Assembly (NCBI GenBank): GCA_004556345.1
Contig: SFHQ01000026.1
Coordinates: forward strand, 1-24,578
From: Clostridiales bacterium
GTDB taxonomy: Bacteria > Bacillota > Clostridia > Oscillospirales > Oscillospiraceae
Length of the DNA stretch: 24,578 bases
Reading direction: 5' to 3'
Position numbers and translations under genes: made by a program. This document shows, piece after piece, positions 1-8,823 of the stretch (positions within the stretch are counted from its first letter, which is position 1; every line of letters starts with the position of its first letter). The notes under the pieces are model-generated. The model searched no databases and was not told the origin of the DNA. It worked only from the letters and a program-made list of their open reading frames with translations.

Positions 1-401
1 CGTTCTTCCTGCGTGGTGTCCCGTCCCTGCTTCATGTAGCTTCCTCCTCCTGAACTCTTTCTGGAGTTAAAGTCTCCATGTGCATTATACACCTTTATCC
101 AATTGTGGAGCTGTTTTTTACTCCGCAACCCATATTTTTTGCTGAGCTCTGCCTGACTTCCTTTTCCGGACAGGTACTCCTGTACCGCTTGCAGCTTTAA
201 TTCCGGACTGTATGTATGATTTTTCCTGTTTGGCAAAAAGGCTTCGAGTCCTTCTGCTTCATACTGCATGACCCAACCTTGAAGCGTTTCCCGACCCACG
301 CCGACCTCTGCTGCCGCTGTGCTTATGCTTACCTTTCCTGCCAGATATCTCTTGACGATCTTTACCTTCTTTTCTATTCCCAGTTTTTGCTTTTGCGGCA
401 T
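1..401 (-). CDS. IS3-family (IS150-like) transposase OrfA, 3' part cut off by the window
   Basis: I translated this minus-strand frame from the ATG at 401; it stays open for 133 codons to the window edge. The protein begins MPQKQKLGIEKKVKIVKRYL and carries two successive helix-turn-helix-like segments, around residues 10-50 (ending GRETLQGWVMQYE) and 70-110 (ending RSKKQLHNWIKVYN). This is the usual layout of the DNA-binding OrfA of IS3/IS150 elements, in which OrfB supplies the DDE integrase by frameshifting. OrfB is not visible. The start is supported by AAGGGGGAG, 7 bases upstream of the ATG. That site lies inside a strong inverted repeat (406-464), which suggests translational control. 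The subgroup is judged by eye. Confidence 0.8.
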   Translation of the reverse strand, partial: MPQKQKLGIEKKVKIVKRYLAGKVSISTAAAEVGVGRETLQGWVMQYEAEGLEAFLPNRKNHTYSPELKLQAVQEYLSGKGSQAELSKKYGLRSKKQLHNWIKVYNAHGDFNSRKSSGGGSYMKQGRDTTQEE

Positions 402-405
402 AATA

Positions 406-464
406 ATGCTCCCCCTTGATTTTCAGTGAATTTGTTTTTTCACTGTTTCATCAAGGGGGAGCAT
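406..464 (-). promoter_or_regulatory. Hairpin over the transposase ribosome binding site
   Basis: Plus-strand bases 406-420 and 450-464 form a perfect 15-base inverted repeat (ATGCTCCCCCTTGAT and its complement). An inner 7-base stem (424-430 with 439-445, CAGTGAA/TTCACTG) is separated from it by a small internal loop. The arm next to the gene contains the ribosome binding site AAGGGGGAG (409-417). An RNA that enters from outside the element would fold and hide the site; an RNA started between the arms would not. This is the logic known for IS10, inferred here from structure only. Confidence 0.75.
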
Positions 465-528
465 ATCAGAGGTTTTGTTCCCAGGGCAGTGCTTTTATCA
501 TAAATAGAGTGAAAGAAACGATAGAGAA

Positions 529-2196
529 TCAGAACAGCCCGCTGATCTTCCCGTGCTCGTCCACGTCGATCTTTTCGGCGGCGGGGACCTTGGGCAGGCC
601 GGGCATGGTGAGGATATCGCCGGTGAGGGCGACGAGGAAGCCGGCGCCGGCGGAGACCTTAATATTCCGCACGGTGACGGTGAAGTTCTCCGGGGCACCC
701 AGGAGCTTGGGGTCATCGGAGAAGGAATACTGGGTCTTGGCCATGCAGATGGGGTACTGGCCAAAGCCCTGCTCGGTGAGCTGCTTGGCCTGCTTCTTGG
801 CGTTGGGGGTGAGGACCACGTCCTTGCCGCGGTAGACCTTGGTGACGATGGCCCGCAGCTTGTCCTCGATGGAGGTGTCCAGCTCGTAAGCCTGGTGGAA
901 GTCGTTGGGCTGCTCGCACAGGCGCACCACTTCCTCGGCCAGGGCCTTGCCGCCCTCGCCGCCTTTGCCCCAGACCTCGGACAGGGCCACGTTCACGCCC
1001 AGGGCCTTGCACTTCTCCTCGATGAGGGCCAGCTCTGCCTCGGTATCCAGGGGGAAGCGGTTGATGGCGACCACGCAGGGCAGGCCGAAGACGGTGGTGA
1101 TGTTCTCCACGTGGCGCAGCAGGTTGGGCAGGCCGCGCTCCAGGGCTTCCAGGTTCTCCGTGCCCAGGTCGGCCTTGGCCACGCCGCCGTGGTGCTTCAG
1201 GGCGCGGACGGTGGCCACGACGACCACAGCGCTGGGCTTAAGACCGGCCATGCGGCACTTGATGTCCAGGAACTTCTCTGCGCCCAGGTCTGCGCCGAAG
1301 CCCGCCTCGGTCACAACATAGTCGCCCAGCTTGAGGGCGATGCGGGTGGCCATGATGGAGTTGCAGCCGTGGGCGATGTTGGCGAAGGGACCGCCGTGGA
1401 TAAAGGCAGGGGTACCCTCCAGGGTCTGGACCAGGTTGGGTTTGAGGGCATCCTTCAGCAGGGCGGTCATGGCCCCGGCTGCCTTCAGATCGCCAGCGGT
1501 CACGGGCTTGTCGTCGTAGGTATAGGCCACGACCATGCGGCTGAGACGTTCCTTCAAGTCGGTGATGGAGGAAGCCAGACACAGCACTGCCATGACCTCG
1601 GAGGCCACGGTGATGTCAAAGCCGTCCTCACGGGGCACGCCCTGCATCCGGCCGCCCAGGCCGTCCACGATGTTCCGCAGCTGGCGGTCGTTCATGTCCA
1701 CACAGCGCTTCCAGGTGATCTTCTTCACGTCGATCCCCAGGGCGTTGCCCTGCTGAATGTGGTTGTCCAGCATCGCAGCCAGCAGGTTGTTGGCCGCGCC
1801 GATGGCGTGGAAGTCGCCGGTGAAGTGGAGGTTGATGTCCTCCATGGGCACGACCTGGGCGTAGCCGCCGCCGGCCGCGCCGCCCTTGAGGCCGAACACG
1901 GGGCCGAGAGACGGCTCCCGCAGGGCCACGACGGATCGTTTGCCGATCTTCCGCAGCCCGTCGGCCAGGCCCACGGTGGTCGTGGTTTTTCCCTCTCCGG
2001 CCGGGGTGGGTGTGATGGCAGTGACCAGAATGAGCTTGCCGTCTGGACCAGTGTGTTCTTTCAGGAGGTTATAGTCTACTTTTGCTTTGTAGTTGCCGTA
2101 CTGCTCCAGATACTTCTCCTCGACGTTTGCAACCTTTGCAATGTCGCGGATGTGCTGCATGGTGCTGCTCTGGGCGATCTCAATGTCGGTCTTCAA
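529..2196 (-). CDS. fhs: Formate--tetrahydrofolate ligase
   Basis: This enzyme joins formate to tetrahydrofolate with ATP and gives 10-formyl-THF, the one-carbon donor used by PurN and AICAR formyltransferase. At 555 residues it has the usual family length. The phosphate-binding loop TPTPAGEGKTTTT lies near residues 62-74, and GGAAGGGYAQVVPMEDINLH and HGGPFANIAHGCNS follow as in other Fhs proteins. The start is a TTG at 2196: AGGAAAGGAG lies 9 bases upstream and no ATG is better placed. It is the last gene of the purine block, but a strong hairpin separates it from the IMP dehydrogenase gene. It may therefore depend on read-through or on a weak promoter that I do not see. No terminator is obvious downstream, where an insertion sequence begins after about 60 bases. 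Confidence 0.97.
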   Translation of the reverse strand: MKTDIEIAQSSTMQHIRDIAKVANVEEKYLEQYGNYKAKVDYNLLKEHTGPDGKLILVTAITPTPAGEGKTTTTVGLADGLRKIGKRSVVALREPSLGPVFGLKGGAAGGGYAQVVPMEDINLHFTGDFHAIGAANNLLAAMLDNHIQQGNALGIDVKKITWKRCVDMNDRQLRNIVDGLGGRMQGVPREDGFDITVASEVMAVLCLASSITDLKERLSRMVVAYTYDDKPVTAGDLKAAGAMTALLKDALKPNLVQTLEGTPAFIHGGPFANIAHGCNSIMATRIALKLGDYVVTEAGFGADLGAEKFLDIKCRMAGLKPSAVVVVATVRALKHHGGVAKADLGTENLEALERGLPNLLRHVENITTVFGLPCVVAINRFPLDTEAELALIEEKCKALGVNVALSEVWGKGGEGGKALAEEVVRLCEQPNDFHQAYELDTSIEDKLRAIVTKVYRGKDVVLTPNAKKQAKQLTEQGFGQYPICMAKTQYSFSDDPKLLGAPENFTVTVRNIKVSAGAGFLVALTGDILTMPGLPKVPAAEKIDVDEHGKISGLF

Positions 2197-2249
2197 AGAT
2201 ACCCGCTCCTTTCCTGTGCGTAGAGATTCGATCTGCTTCTAGTTGCTTC

Positions 2250-2285
2250 AAAAAGATATGTCCGGCCCGCCTCTCGGCGGGCCGG
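2250..2285 (-). terminator. Hairpin terminator between guaB and fhs
   Basis: On the minus strand a 10-bp GC stem (CCGGCCCGCC/GGCGGGCCGG with loop GAGA, plus positions 2262-2285) is followed after six bases by CTTTTTG. The T run is short and not adjacent, so termination is probably partial. It would lower fhs expression relative to the upstream purine genes. Confidence 0.7.
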
Positions 2286-2303
2286 GGCATTCACAAAAGG
2301 AAA

Positions 2304-3812
2304 TTACTGACCGCCGCCGCTGGTGGTGCGCAGGGTCACGTCGTGGTAGCCGCCCTCGACGATGCTGGTCGCAGAGACCAGGGTCAGGCGGGCGTTCTGC
2401 TGGAGGTCCGGGATGGTGATCACGCCGCAGTTGCACATGGTGGACTTGACCTTATACAGGCTCTTCTCCACGTTGTCGTGCAGGGCACCGGCGTAGACGA
2501 CGTAGGAATCCACGCCCTCCTCAAAGGCCAGGTCGCTCTTGCCGCCCAGGTCGTAGCGCTGCCAGTTCCGGGCGCGGTTGGAGCCTTCGCCCCAATACTC
2601 CTTGACGTAAGCGCCGTTGATCATCAGCTTGTTCGTGGGGCTCTCGTCAAAGCGGGCGAAGTAACGGCCCAGCATCAGGAAGTCCGCGCCCATGGCCAGG
2701 GCCAGGGTCATGTGGAAGTCAAACACGATGCCGCCGTCAGAGCAGATGGGCACATAGACGCCCGTCTCCTTATAGTATTCGTCACGGGCCGCAGCGACCT
2801 CGATCAGGGCCGTGGCCTGGCCGCGGCCGATGCCCTTGGTCTCGCGGGTGATGCAGATGGAGCCGCCGCCGATGCCGACCTTCACGAAGTCCGCCCCGGC
2901 GCGGGCCAGGTAACGGAAGCCCTCTCGATCCACCACGTTGCCGGCGCCGACTTTCACGGTGTCACCGTACTTTTCACGGATGAAGTCGATGGTCTTCTTC
3001 TGCCAGACGGAGTAGCCCTCGGAGGAGTCGATGCAGAGGATGTCTGCCCCGGCCTCGACCAGCGCGGGGATGCGCTGCTCGTAGTCCTTGGAGTTGATAC
3101 CGGCACCCACCAGATAGCGCTTGTCGGCGTCCTGGAGGGCCAGAGGATGCTCCTTGTGCTCAGCGTAGTCCTTGCGGAAGACGAAGTACATCAGGTGGTC
3201 GTCCTCGTCCACCACGGGCAGGGCGTTGAGCTTGTTGTCCCAGATGATGTCGTTGGCCTCTTTCAGGGTGGTGGCAGCAGGGGCCGTGATGAGCTTCTCG
3301 CGGGGCGTCATGAACTCGCGCACAGGCACATCGGTGCTCATGCGGGTCACGCGGTAGTCGCGGCTGGTGACCAGGCCCAGGAGCTTGCCGTTGGGGGTGG
3401 CGTCCTCGGTGATGGCGACGGTGGAGAAGCCGTTCTTCTCCTTCAGGGCCAGCACGTCGCCCAGCGTTGCGTCCGGAGTCAGGTTCGAGGCACTGATGAC
3501 GAAGCCGGCCTTGCTGCTCTTCACCCGGCGGACCATGGCGGCCTCATCCTCAATGGACTGAGAGCCGTAGATGAAGGACAGGCCGCCCTCCTTGGCCAGG
3601 GCCACGGCCAGGGTGTCGTTGGAGACAGCCTGCATGATGGCGGAGACCATGGGGATGTTCAGGCTGATGGGGCACTCCTCCTCCCCCTTGCGGTACTTCA
3701 CCAGGGGGGTCTTCAGGGAGACATTGTCGGGTACACACTCCTCAGAGGTGAACCCAGGCACCAGCAGGTACTCGCTGAAGGTATGGGAGGGTTCGGAATA
3801 GTAAAAAGCCAT
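2304..3812 (-). CDS. guaB: IMP dehydrogenase, Tritrichomonas foetus-type
   Basis: This enzyme oxidises IMP to XMP with NAD, the first committed step to GMP. The 502-residue protein has the catalytic barrel interrupted by a CBS pair at about residues 100-220. Visible active-site residues are Asp262 (CIDSSEGYS), catalytic Cys320 (GGGSICITRETKGIGRGQ) and the flap pair Arg419-Tyr420 (ARNWQRYDLGG). The sequence around Cys320 and the flap, and the ending of the protein (STMCNCGVITIP...SIVEGGYHDV), match what I recall of the IMPDH of the protozoan Tritrichomonas foetus closely, with residue numbers shifted by one. The CBS pair argues against GMP reductase. The ATG at 3812 follows AAAGGAGGAG. It lies 32 bases after purL, within the purine operon. 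Confidence 0.95.
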   Translation of the reverse strand: MAFYYSEPSHTFSEYLLVPGFTSEECVPDNVSLKTPLVKYRKGEEECPISLNIPMVSAIMQAVSNDTLAVALAKEGGLSFIYGSQSIEDEAAMVRRVKSSKAGFVISASNLTPDATLGDVLALKEKNGFSTVAITEDATPNGKLLGLVTSRDYRVTRMSTDVPVREFMTPREKLITAPAATTLKEANDIIWDNKLNALPVVDEDDHLMYFVFRKDYAEHKEHPLALQDADKRYLVGAGINSKDYEQRIPALVEAGADILCIDSSEGYSVWQKKTIDFIREKYGDTVKVGAGNVVDREGFRYLARAGADFVKVGIGGGSICITRETKGIGRGQATALIEVAAARDEYYKETGVYVPICSDGGIVFDFHMTLALAMGADFLMLGRYFARFDESPTNKLMINGAYVKEYWGEGSNRARNWQRYDLGGKSDLAFEEGVDSYVVYAGALHDNVEKSLYKVKSTMCNCGVITIPDLQQNARLTLVSATSIVEGGYHDVTLRTTSGGGQ

Positions 3813-3844
3813 GTCAGGCTCCTCCTTTCATTCTTCTCGAAATA

Positions 3845-6800
3845 TCACTTAAAATACTCCACCGCAGAACGGAAGAGCTTCATATCATATTCACCGGGCA
3901 CGTTACGGTACAGGCCGGCCCCGGTCCGCTCGCTGTGGCCCATCTTGCCGAACACGCGGCCATCGGGAGAGGTGATGCCCTCCACGGCCCAGACGGAGTT
4001 GTTGGGGTTAAAGTGAATGTCGGCGGTGGGGTTGCCGTTCAGGTCCACGTACTGGGTGGCGATCTGGCCGTTCTCGGCCAGCTGCTTCACAAGCTCCTCA
4101 GAGGCCAGGAAGCGGCCCTCGCCGTGGGAGATGGGCACGGTGTAGACCTCGCCGGGCTTGGTGTTCATCAGCCAGGGGGAGAGGTTGGAGGCCACGCGGG
4201 TGCGCACCAGGCGGGACTGGTGGCGGCCGATGGTGTTGTAGGTCAGGGTCGGGCAATTCTCATCGGTGTCGATGATCTCGCCATAAGGCACCAGACCCAG
4301 CTTGATGAGCGCCTGGAAGCCGTTGCAGATGCCCAGCATCAGGCCGTCCCGATTCTTCAGCAGGTCATGGACCTGGTCTTTGATCTTCGCCGCCCGGAAG
4401 AAGGAGGTGATGAGCTTGGCAGAGCCGTCCGGCTCGTCGCCGCCGGAGAAGCCGCCGGGCAGGAAGACGATCTGAGCCTGGCCCAGGGCCTTGGCGACCG
4501 CGTCCATGGACTCGGCGATGCCGGTGGCGGTCAGGTTCTTGATGACCAGGATCTCCGGCTCGGCCCCGGCGTTGCGCATGGCCTTGGCCGCGTCATACTC
4601 GCAGTTCGTGCCTGGGAAGACGGGGATGAGGACCTTGGGCTTGGCAGACTTGATGAGCGGCTTCTTCCAGCTGTCGCTCTCGTGGGACAGGGTGGGGATG
4701 TTCTCCTGCTTCTGGTCGATGTTGCAGGCGTAGATCGGCTCCAGCTTGTTCTCGTATGCAGCCAGCAGCTCCTCCCCGGTGACGGTGTTGCCCTGCCAGG
4801 TGAGGCCCGCTTCGGCCGTGGTAGTGCCCAGGGGCAGGCCGATCTGCTGCGGCTCGGTCAGCTCCAGGACGAAGGAGCCGTAGGCATAGGAGAACAGCTC
4901 GTCCATGGTGCAGCCGTCATCGAAACGGAAGCCCAAGCCGTTGCCCAGGGTCATTTTCAGCACGGCCTCGGCCACGCCGCCGTAGGTGGGCGTGTAGGCG
5001 GCCAGGACCTTGCCCTTCTTCATGAGCTTGTTCACGGTCTGGTAGACCTGCTTGAGGGAAGCCGCCACGGGCAGGCCGTCGGGACCATATTCGGGGCACA
5101 GCCAGACCACAGGATGGTCTGCCCCCTTGAACTCAGGAGAGACGATATTCTTGATCTTATCCGTGGTGACGGCAAAAGACACCAGGGTGGGCGGCACGTC
5201 CAGATCATTGAAGGAGCCGCTCATGGAGTCCTTACCGCCGATGGCGGCGATCTCCAGCTCTTTCTGGGCGCGGAAGGCACCCAGCAGGGCGGCCAGGGGC
5301 TTGCCCCAGCGGGCGGGGTCCTTGCCCAGCTTCTCGAAGTATTCCTGGAAGCTGAGATAGGTCTCTTTGAGTCCTGCGCCGGTGGCGACCAGCTTGGAGA
5401 CGGACTCCACCACGGCCAGGTACGCGCCGTGATAGGGGCTCTTCTCGGTGATATAGGGGTTGTAGCCCCAGGCCATCAGGGAGCAGGTGTCGGTGTCCTG
5501 CTTCTCCACGGAGATCTTCGTGACCATGGCCTGGGTGGGGGTGAGCTGGTTCTTGCCGCCGAAGGGCATGAGCACGGCCCCGCTGCCGATGGTGGAGTCG
5601 AAGCGCTCCGACAGGCCGCGCTTTGAGCAGACGTTCAGGTCGGCAGCCAGGTCCAGATAGCCCTTCTTGAAATCCCGTACCTGGTCTTTCAGGATGGATT
5701 CGGGCTGTTCGGTGATGGCGGTGATGTGCTTCTCCACGCCGTTGGTGTCCAGGAAGGAACGGGCAATATCTACAATGGTGTTGCCGTTCCAGGTCATGGT
5801 CAGGCGACCCTTGCCGGTGACGGTAGCCACCACGGTGGACTCCAGGTTCTCCTGGGCGGCCAGCTCCATGAAGCGGGGGGCGTCCTGGGCCTCGACGACC
5901 ACAGCCATCCGCTCCTGGGACTCACTGATGGCCAGCTCGGTGCCGTCCAGGCCCTCGTACTTCTTGGGCACCTTGTTCAGGTCGATGTCCAGGCCCTCGG
6001 CCAGCTCGCCGATGGCGACGGACACACCGCCGGCGCCGAAGTCGTTGCAGCGCTTGATGAGGCGGGAGGCCTCGGCGTTGCGGAACAGGCGCTGGAGCTT
6101 GCGCTCCTCCGGGGCGTTGCCTTTCTGGACTTCAGCCCCGCAGGTCTCCAGAGACTCGGTGGTGTGGGACTTGGAGGAACCGGTGGCGCCGCCGCAGCCG
6201 TCGCGCCCGGTCCGGCCGCCCAGCAGGATCACGAGGTCGCCAGGCTGGGGACGCTCGCGGCGGACGTTGGCGGCAGGGGCCGCGGCAATGACCGCGCCGA
6301 TCTCCATGCGCTTGGCCGCATAGCCGGGGTGATAGAGCTCATCCACCTGGCCGGTGGCCAGGCCGATCTGGTTGCCGTAGGAGCTGTAGCCTGCGGCGGC
6401 CTTGGTGACGATGGTGCGCTGGGGCAGCTTGCCGGCCATGGTCTCCTCAATGGGCTTGAGGGGGTCGGCAGCACCGGTCACGCGCATGGCGGCGTAGACA
6501 TAGGACCGACCGGACAGGGGGTCCCGGATGGCCCCGCCCACGCAGGTGGCCGCGCCGCCGAAGGGCTCGATCTCGGTGGGGTGGTTGTGGGTCTCGTTCT
6601 TGAACAGCAGGAGCCAGTCTTCCTTACCGTTGTCCGTATCGACCTTGATCTTCACGGTGCAGGCGTTGATCTCTTCGGACTCATCCAGTTTGCCCAGCTT
6701 GCCCTGCTTTTTCAGGAGCTTGGCGACAATGGTGCCGATGTCCATGAGGTTGATGGGCTTGGTGCGGTTGAGCTTCTTTCTCGTGGCCAGATAGTCCTCA

Positions 6801-7531
6801 TAGGTCTGCTGGAGGATGGGGCTGGCAAACTCCACGCCGTCGATGGTGGTGTGGAAGGTGGTGTGGCGGCAGTGGTCGGACCAATAGGTGTCGATGACCC
6901 GCAACTCGGTCATGGTGGGGTCGCGGTCCTCGGACTGGAAGTAGTCGCGGCAGAAGCGCAGGTCGTCCACGTCCATGGCCAGGCCGTAATCGGCCACCAT
7001 CTTCTCCAACCCGGCCTCATCCAAGGCCCGGAAGCCGGTCAGGGTGGCGACGGTCTCCGGGATGTCGTAGGTCATGGCCAGGGTGGCGAAGGGTTCCAGG
7101 GAAGCCTCCCGTGCCTCGACGGGGTTGATGAGGTACTTTTTGATCGCCCCCACTTCCTCGGCGGTGAGCTTGCCGTTTAACTGATACACTCTGGCAGAGC
7201 GGACCAGAGGCCGCTCACCCTGGGAGAGGATCTGGATGCACTGGGCGGCGGAGTCCGCCCGCTGGTCGAACTGACCGGGGAGGTACTCCACGGCAAAGAG
7301 GATGCCGCCCTCCGGCAGCGTGTCGGTGGTCACGTCCAGCTGAGGCTCGGACAGGATGGTTTTCACGCTGTAATCAAACAGCTCCGGCGTGATGTTCTCC
7401 ACGTCGTAGCGGTTGAGCAGCCGCAGGCTCTCCAGAGAGGAGATGCCCAGCAGGGTGCGGATGTCCCCCGCCAGGGCGTCTGCCTCGGCGGTCAGGCCGG
7501 GGCGCTTTTCAACATATACCCGATATACCAT
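3845..7531 (-). CDS. purL: Phosphoribosylformylglycinamidine synthase, single-chain PurL with glutaminase domain
   Basis: This enzyme turns FGAR, glutamine and ATP into FGAM (fourth purine step). At 1228 residues it is the fused form: an N-terminal PurS-like part, two PurM-like synthase halves (DTYWSDHCRHTTF near 214-226; FKNETHNHPTEIEPFGGAAT near 310-329) and a C-terminal class I glutaminase from about 965. The glutaminase has PVFPGTNCEYDAAKA, FLPGGFSGGDE, the nucleophile Cys1069 in LGICNGFQ, and the His/Glu pair in GHSER (1199 and 1201). Separate purS and purQ genes are therefore not needed. Its ATG overlaps the purD stop by one base (TAATG), a sign of translational coupling. The long antisense frames over it are shadows. 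Confidence 0.98.
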   Translation of the reverse strand: MVYRVYVEKRPGLTAEADALAGDIRTLLGISSLESLRLLNRYDVENITPELFDYSVKTILSEPQLDVTTDTLPEGGILFAVEYLPGQFDQRADSAAQCIQILSQGERPLVRSARVYQLNGKLTAEEVGAIKKYLINPVEAREASLEPFATLAMTYDIPETVATLTGFRALDEAGLEKMVADYGLAMDVDDLRFCRDYFQSEDRDPTMTELRVIDTYWSDHCRHTTFHTTIDGVEFASPILQQTYEDYLATRKKLNRTKPINLMDIGTIVAKLLKKQGKLGKLDESEEINACTVKIKVDTDNGKEDWLLLFKNETHNHPTEIEPFGGAATCVGGAIRDPLSGRSYVYAAMRVTGAADPLKPIEETMAGKLPQRTIVTKAAAGYSSYGNQIGLATGQVDELYHPGYAAKRMEIGAVIAAAPAANVRRERPQPGDLVILLGGRTGRDGCGGATGSSKSHTTESLETCGAEVQKGNAPEERKLQRLFRNAEASRLIKRCNDFGAGGVSVAIGELAEGLDIDLNKVPKKYEGLDGTELAISESQERMAVVVEAQDAPRFMELAAQENLESTVVATVTGKGRLTMTWNGNTIVDIARSFLDTNGVEKHITAITEQPESILKDQVRDFKKGYLDLAADLNVCSKRGLSERFDSTIGSGAVLMPFGGKNQLTPTQAMVTKISVEKQDTDTCSLMAWGYNPYITEKSPYHGAYLAVVESVSKLVATGAGLKETYLSFQEYFEKLGKDPARWGKPLAALLGAFRAQKELEIAAIGGKDSMSGSFNDLDVPPTLVSFAVTTDKIKNIVSPEFKGADHPVVWLCPEYGPDGLPVAASLKQVYQTVNKLMKKGKVLAAYTPTYGGVAEAVLKMTLGNGLGFRFDDGCTMDELFSYAYGSFVLELTEPQQIGLPLGTTTAEAGLTWQGNTVTGEELLAAYENKLEPIYACNIDQKQENIPTLSHESDSWKKPLIKSAKPKVLIPVFPGTNCEYDAAKAMRNAGAEPEILVIKNLTATGIAESMDAVAKALGQAQIVFLPGGFSGGDEPDGSAKLITSFFRAAKIKDQVHDLLKNRDGLMLGICNGFQALIKLGLVPYGEIIDTDENCPTLTYNTIGRHQSRLVRTRVASNLSPWLMNTKPGEVYTVPISHGEGRFLASEELVKQLAENGQIATQYVDLNGNPTADIHFNPNNSVWAVEGITSPDGRVFGKMGHSERTGAGLYRNVPGEYDMKLFRSAVEYFK

Positions 7532-8805
7532 TATTTTACCTCTTCCTCTGCACGCAGGGCTTTGGCGCCAATGTCCTTACGGCAGTATGCGTTTTCAAAC
7601 TTGACTTTTGCGCCCTCACGATAGGCCTTTTCAATGGCCTCTTTCAGGGTGTTGCCGATGGCAGAGACGCCCAGGACACGGCCGCCGGAGGTCTTCAAAA
7701 CCCCGTCGTCCAGCTTGGCCCCGGCCACATAGACTTCCGCGTCCAGGTCGGCGGGGATGGTGATGGGATAGCCCGTTTCATACTTCTTGGGGTAGCCCTG
7801 GGAGGCCAGGACCAGGCAGCAGGCGGACTTGTCGCTGAACTTGACCTCGGTCTTGTCCAGCTCGCCTTTGGCGGTGGCCTCCATGATGGTCAGCAGGTCG
7901 CTCTCCAGCAGGGGCAGGACCACCTGGGTCTCCGGGTCGCCGAAGCGGCAGTTGTACTCAATGACCTTGGGACCGTTTTCCGTCAGCATCAGGCCGAAGT
8001 AGAGGCAGCCCTTGAAGGTCCGGCCCTCGGCATTCATGGCGTGCATGGTGGGCAGGAAGATCGTCTCCATGCAGGTCTTGGCGATCTCGTCGGTGTAATA
8101 GGGGTTGGGGGCGATGGTGCCCATTCCGCCGGTGTTGGGGCCGGTGTCGCCGTCGCCGATGCGCTTGTGGTCCATGGAGGAGACCATGGGGATGACCACG
8201 TTGCCGTCGGTAAAGGACAGAACGGAGACTTCGGGACCGGTCAAAAATTCCTCAATGACGATGTGGCTGCCGCTCTCACCGAAGATCTTGTCCTCCATGC
8301 AGGCGCGGACGGCCTCCTCGGCCTCCTCGCGGGTCATGGCAACGGTGACGCCCTTGCCCAGGGCCAGGCCGTCGGCCTTGACCACGGTGGGGATGGGGGC
8401 GGTCTTGAGATAAGCCAGCGCCTGGTCCATGTCGTCAAAGACGGCGTACTCGGCGGTGGGAATGTTGTATTTCTTCATGAGGTCCTTGGAGAAGACCTTG
8501 CTGCCCTCCAGAATGGCGGCAGCCTTGTTGGGGCCGAAGCAGGGAATGCCGATGGCTTCCAGCCGGTCCACCGCGCCCAGGACCAGGGGATCGTCGGGGG
8601 CAACAACCGCGAAATCAATGGCGTTGTCCTTGGCGAAGGCGGTGATGGCGTCCAGATCTTTCGCCCCGATGCCGGTGCAGATGGCGTCGGCGGCGATGCC
8701 GCCGTTGCCGGGGGCGGCGTAGATCTCAGAAACGCGGGGGCTCTTTTTCAGGCTCTTGATGATGGCGTGCTCCCGTCCGCCGCCGCCTACTACGAGAATC
8801 TTCAT
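7531..8805 (-). CDS. purD: Phosphoribosylamine--glycine ligase
   Basis: PurD joins glycine to phosphoribosylamine with ATP to form GAR (second purine step). The 424-residue protein has the usual family length. It starts MKILVVGGGGREHAI, the N-domain glycine loop, and has the ATP-grasp core with VVKADGLALGKGVTVA and GGMGTIAPNPYYTD, then YNCRFGDPETQVVLPLLESD with the metal-binding Glu/Asn. AAGGAGGTCAG lies just upstream of the ATG. The end overlaps the purL start by one base. It uses glycine, the ligand of the riboswitch about 8 kb upstream, although that switch serves a transporter and not this operon. Confidence 0.98.
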   Translation of the reverse strand: MKILVVGGGGREHAIIKSLKKSPRVSEIYAAPGNGGIAADAICTGIGAKDLDAITAFAKDNAIDFAVVAPDDPLVLGAVDRLEAIGIPCFGPNKAAAILEGSKVFSKDLMKKYNIPTAEYAVFDDMDQALAYLKTAPIPTVVKADGLALGKGVTVAMTREEAEEAVRACMEDKIFGESGSHIVIEEFLTGPEVSVLSFTDGNVVIPMVSSMDHKRIGDGDTGPNTGGMGTIAPNPYYTDEIAKTCMETIFLPTMHAMNAEGRTFKGCLYFGLMLTENGPKVIEYNCRFGDPETQVVLPLLESDLLTIMEATAKGELDKTEVKFSDKSACCLVLASQGYPKKYETGYPITIPADLDAEVYVAGAKLDDGVLKTSGGRVLGVSAIGNTLKEAIEKAYREGAKVKFENAYCRKDIGAKALRAEEEVK

Positions 8806-8823
8806 GGAAACTGACCTCCTTGC

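Larger units (their letters stand above)
1..468 (-). mobile_element. IS3/IS150-like insertion sequence, one end only
   Basis: This is the left (transposase-start) end of an insertion sequence that runs off the window. It carries the start of an OrfA-type transposase on the minus strand. The outer boundary is inferred: reading the minus strand from 468 gives TGATATGCTCCCCC, a plausible terminal repeat that starts with TG as IS3-family ends do. The other terminal repeat and any target duplication lie outside the window, so the boundary cannot be confirmed. The element sits about 60 bases beyond the stop codon of fhs. Confidence 0.7.

Noticed and set aside
216..419. Plus-strand open frame of 67 codons at the left edge
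   Set aside because: It is antisense to the transposase fragment, which has clear helix-turn-helix patterns and a ribosome binding site.
553..2223. Long plus-strand open frame (556 codons) over fhs
   Set aside because: It lies antisense to fhs and is open only because of GC-rich codon use. The protein is rich in Gly, Val, Asp, Gln and His, with no family pattern. Similar shadows at 2082-4016, 3935-5626, 5726-7180 and 14758-16407 were dropped for the same reason.
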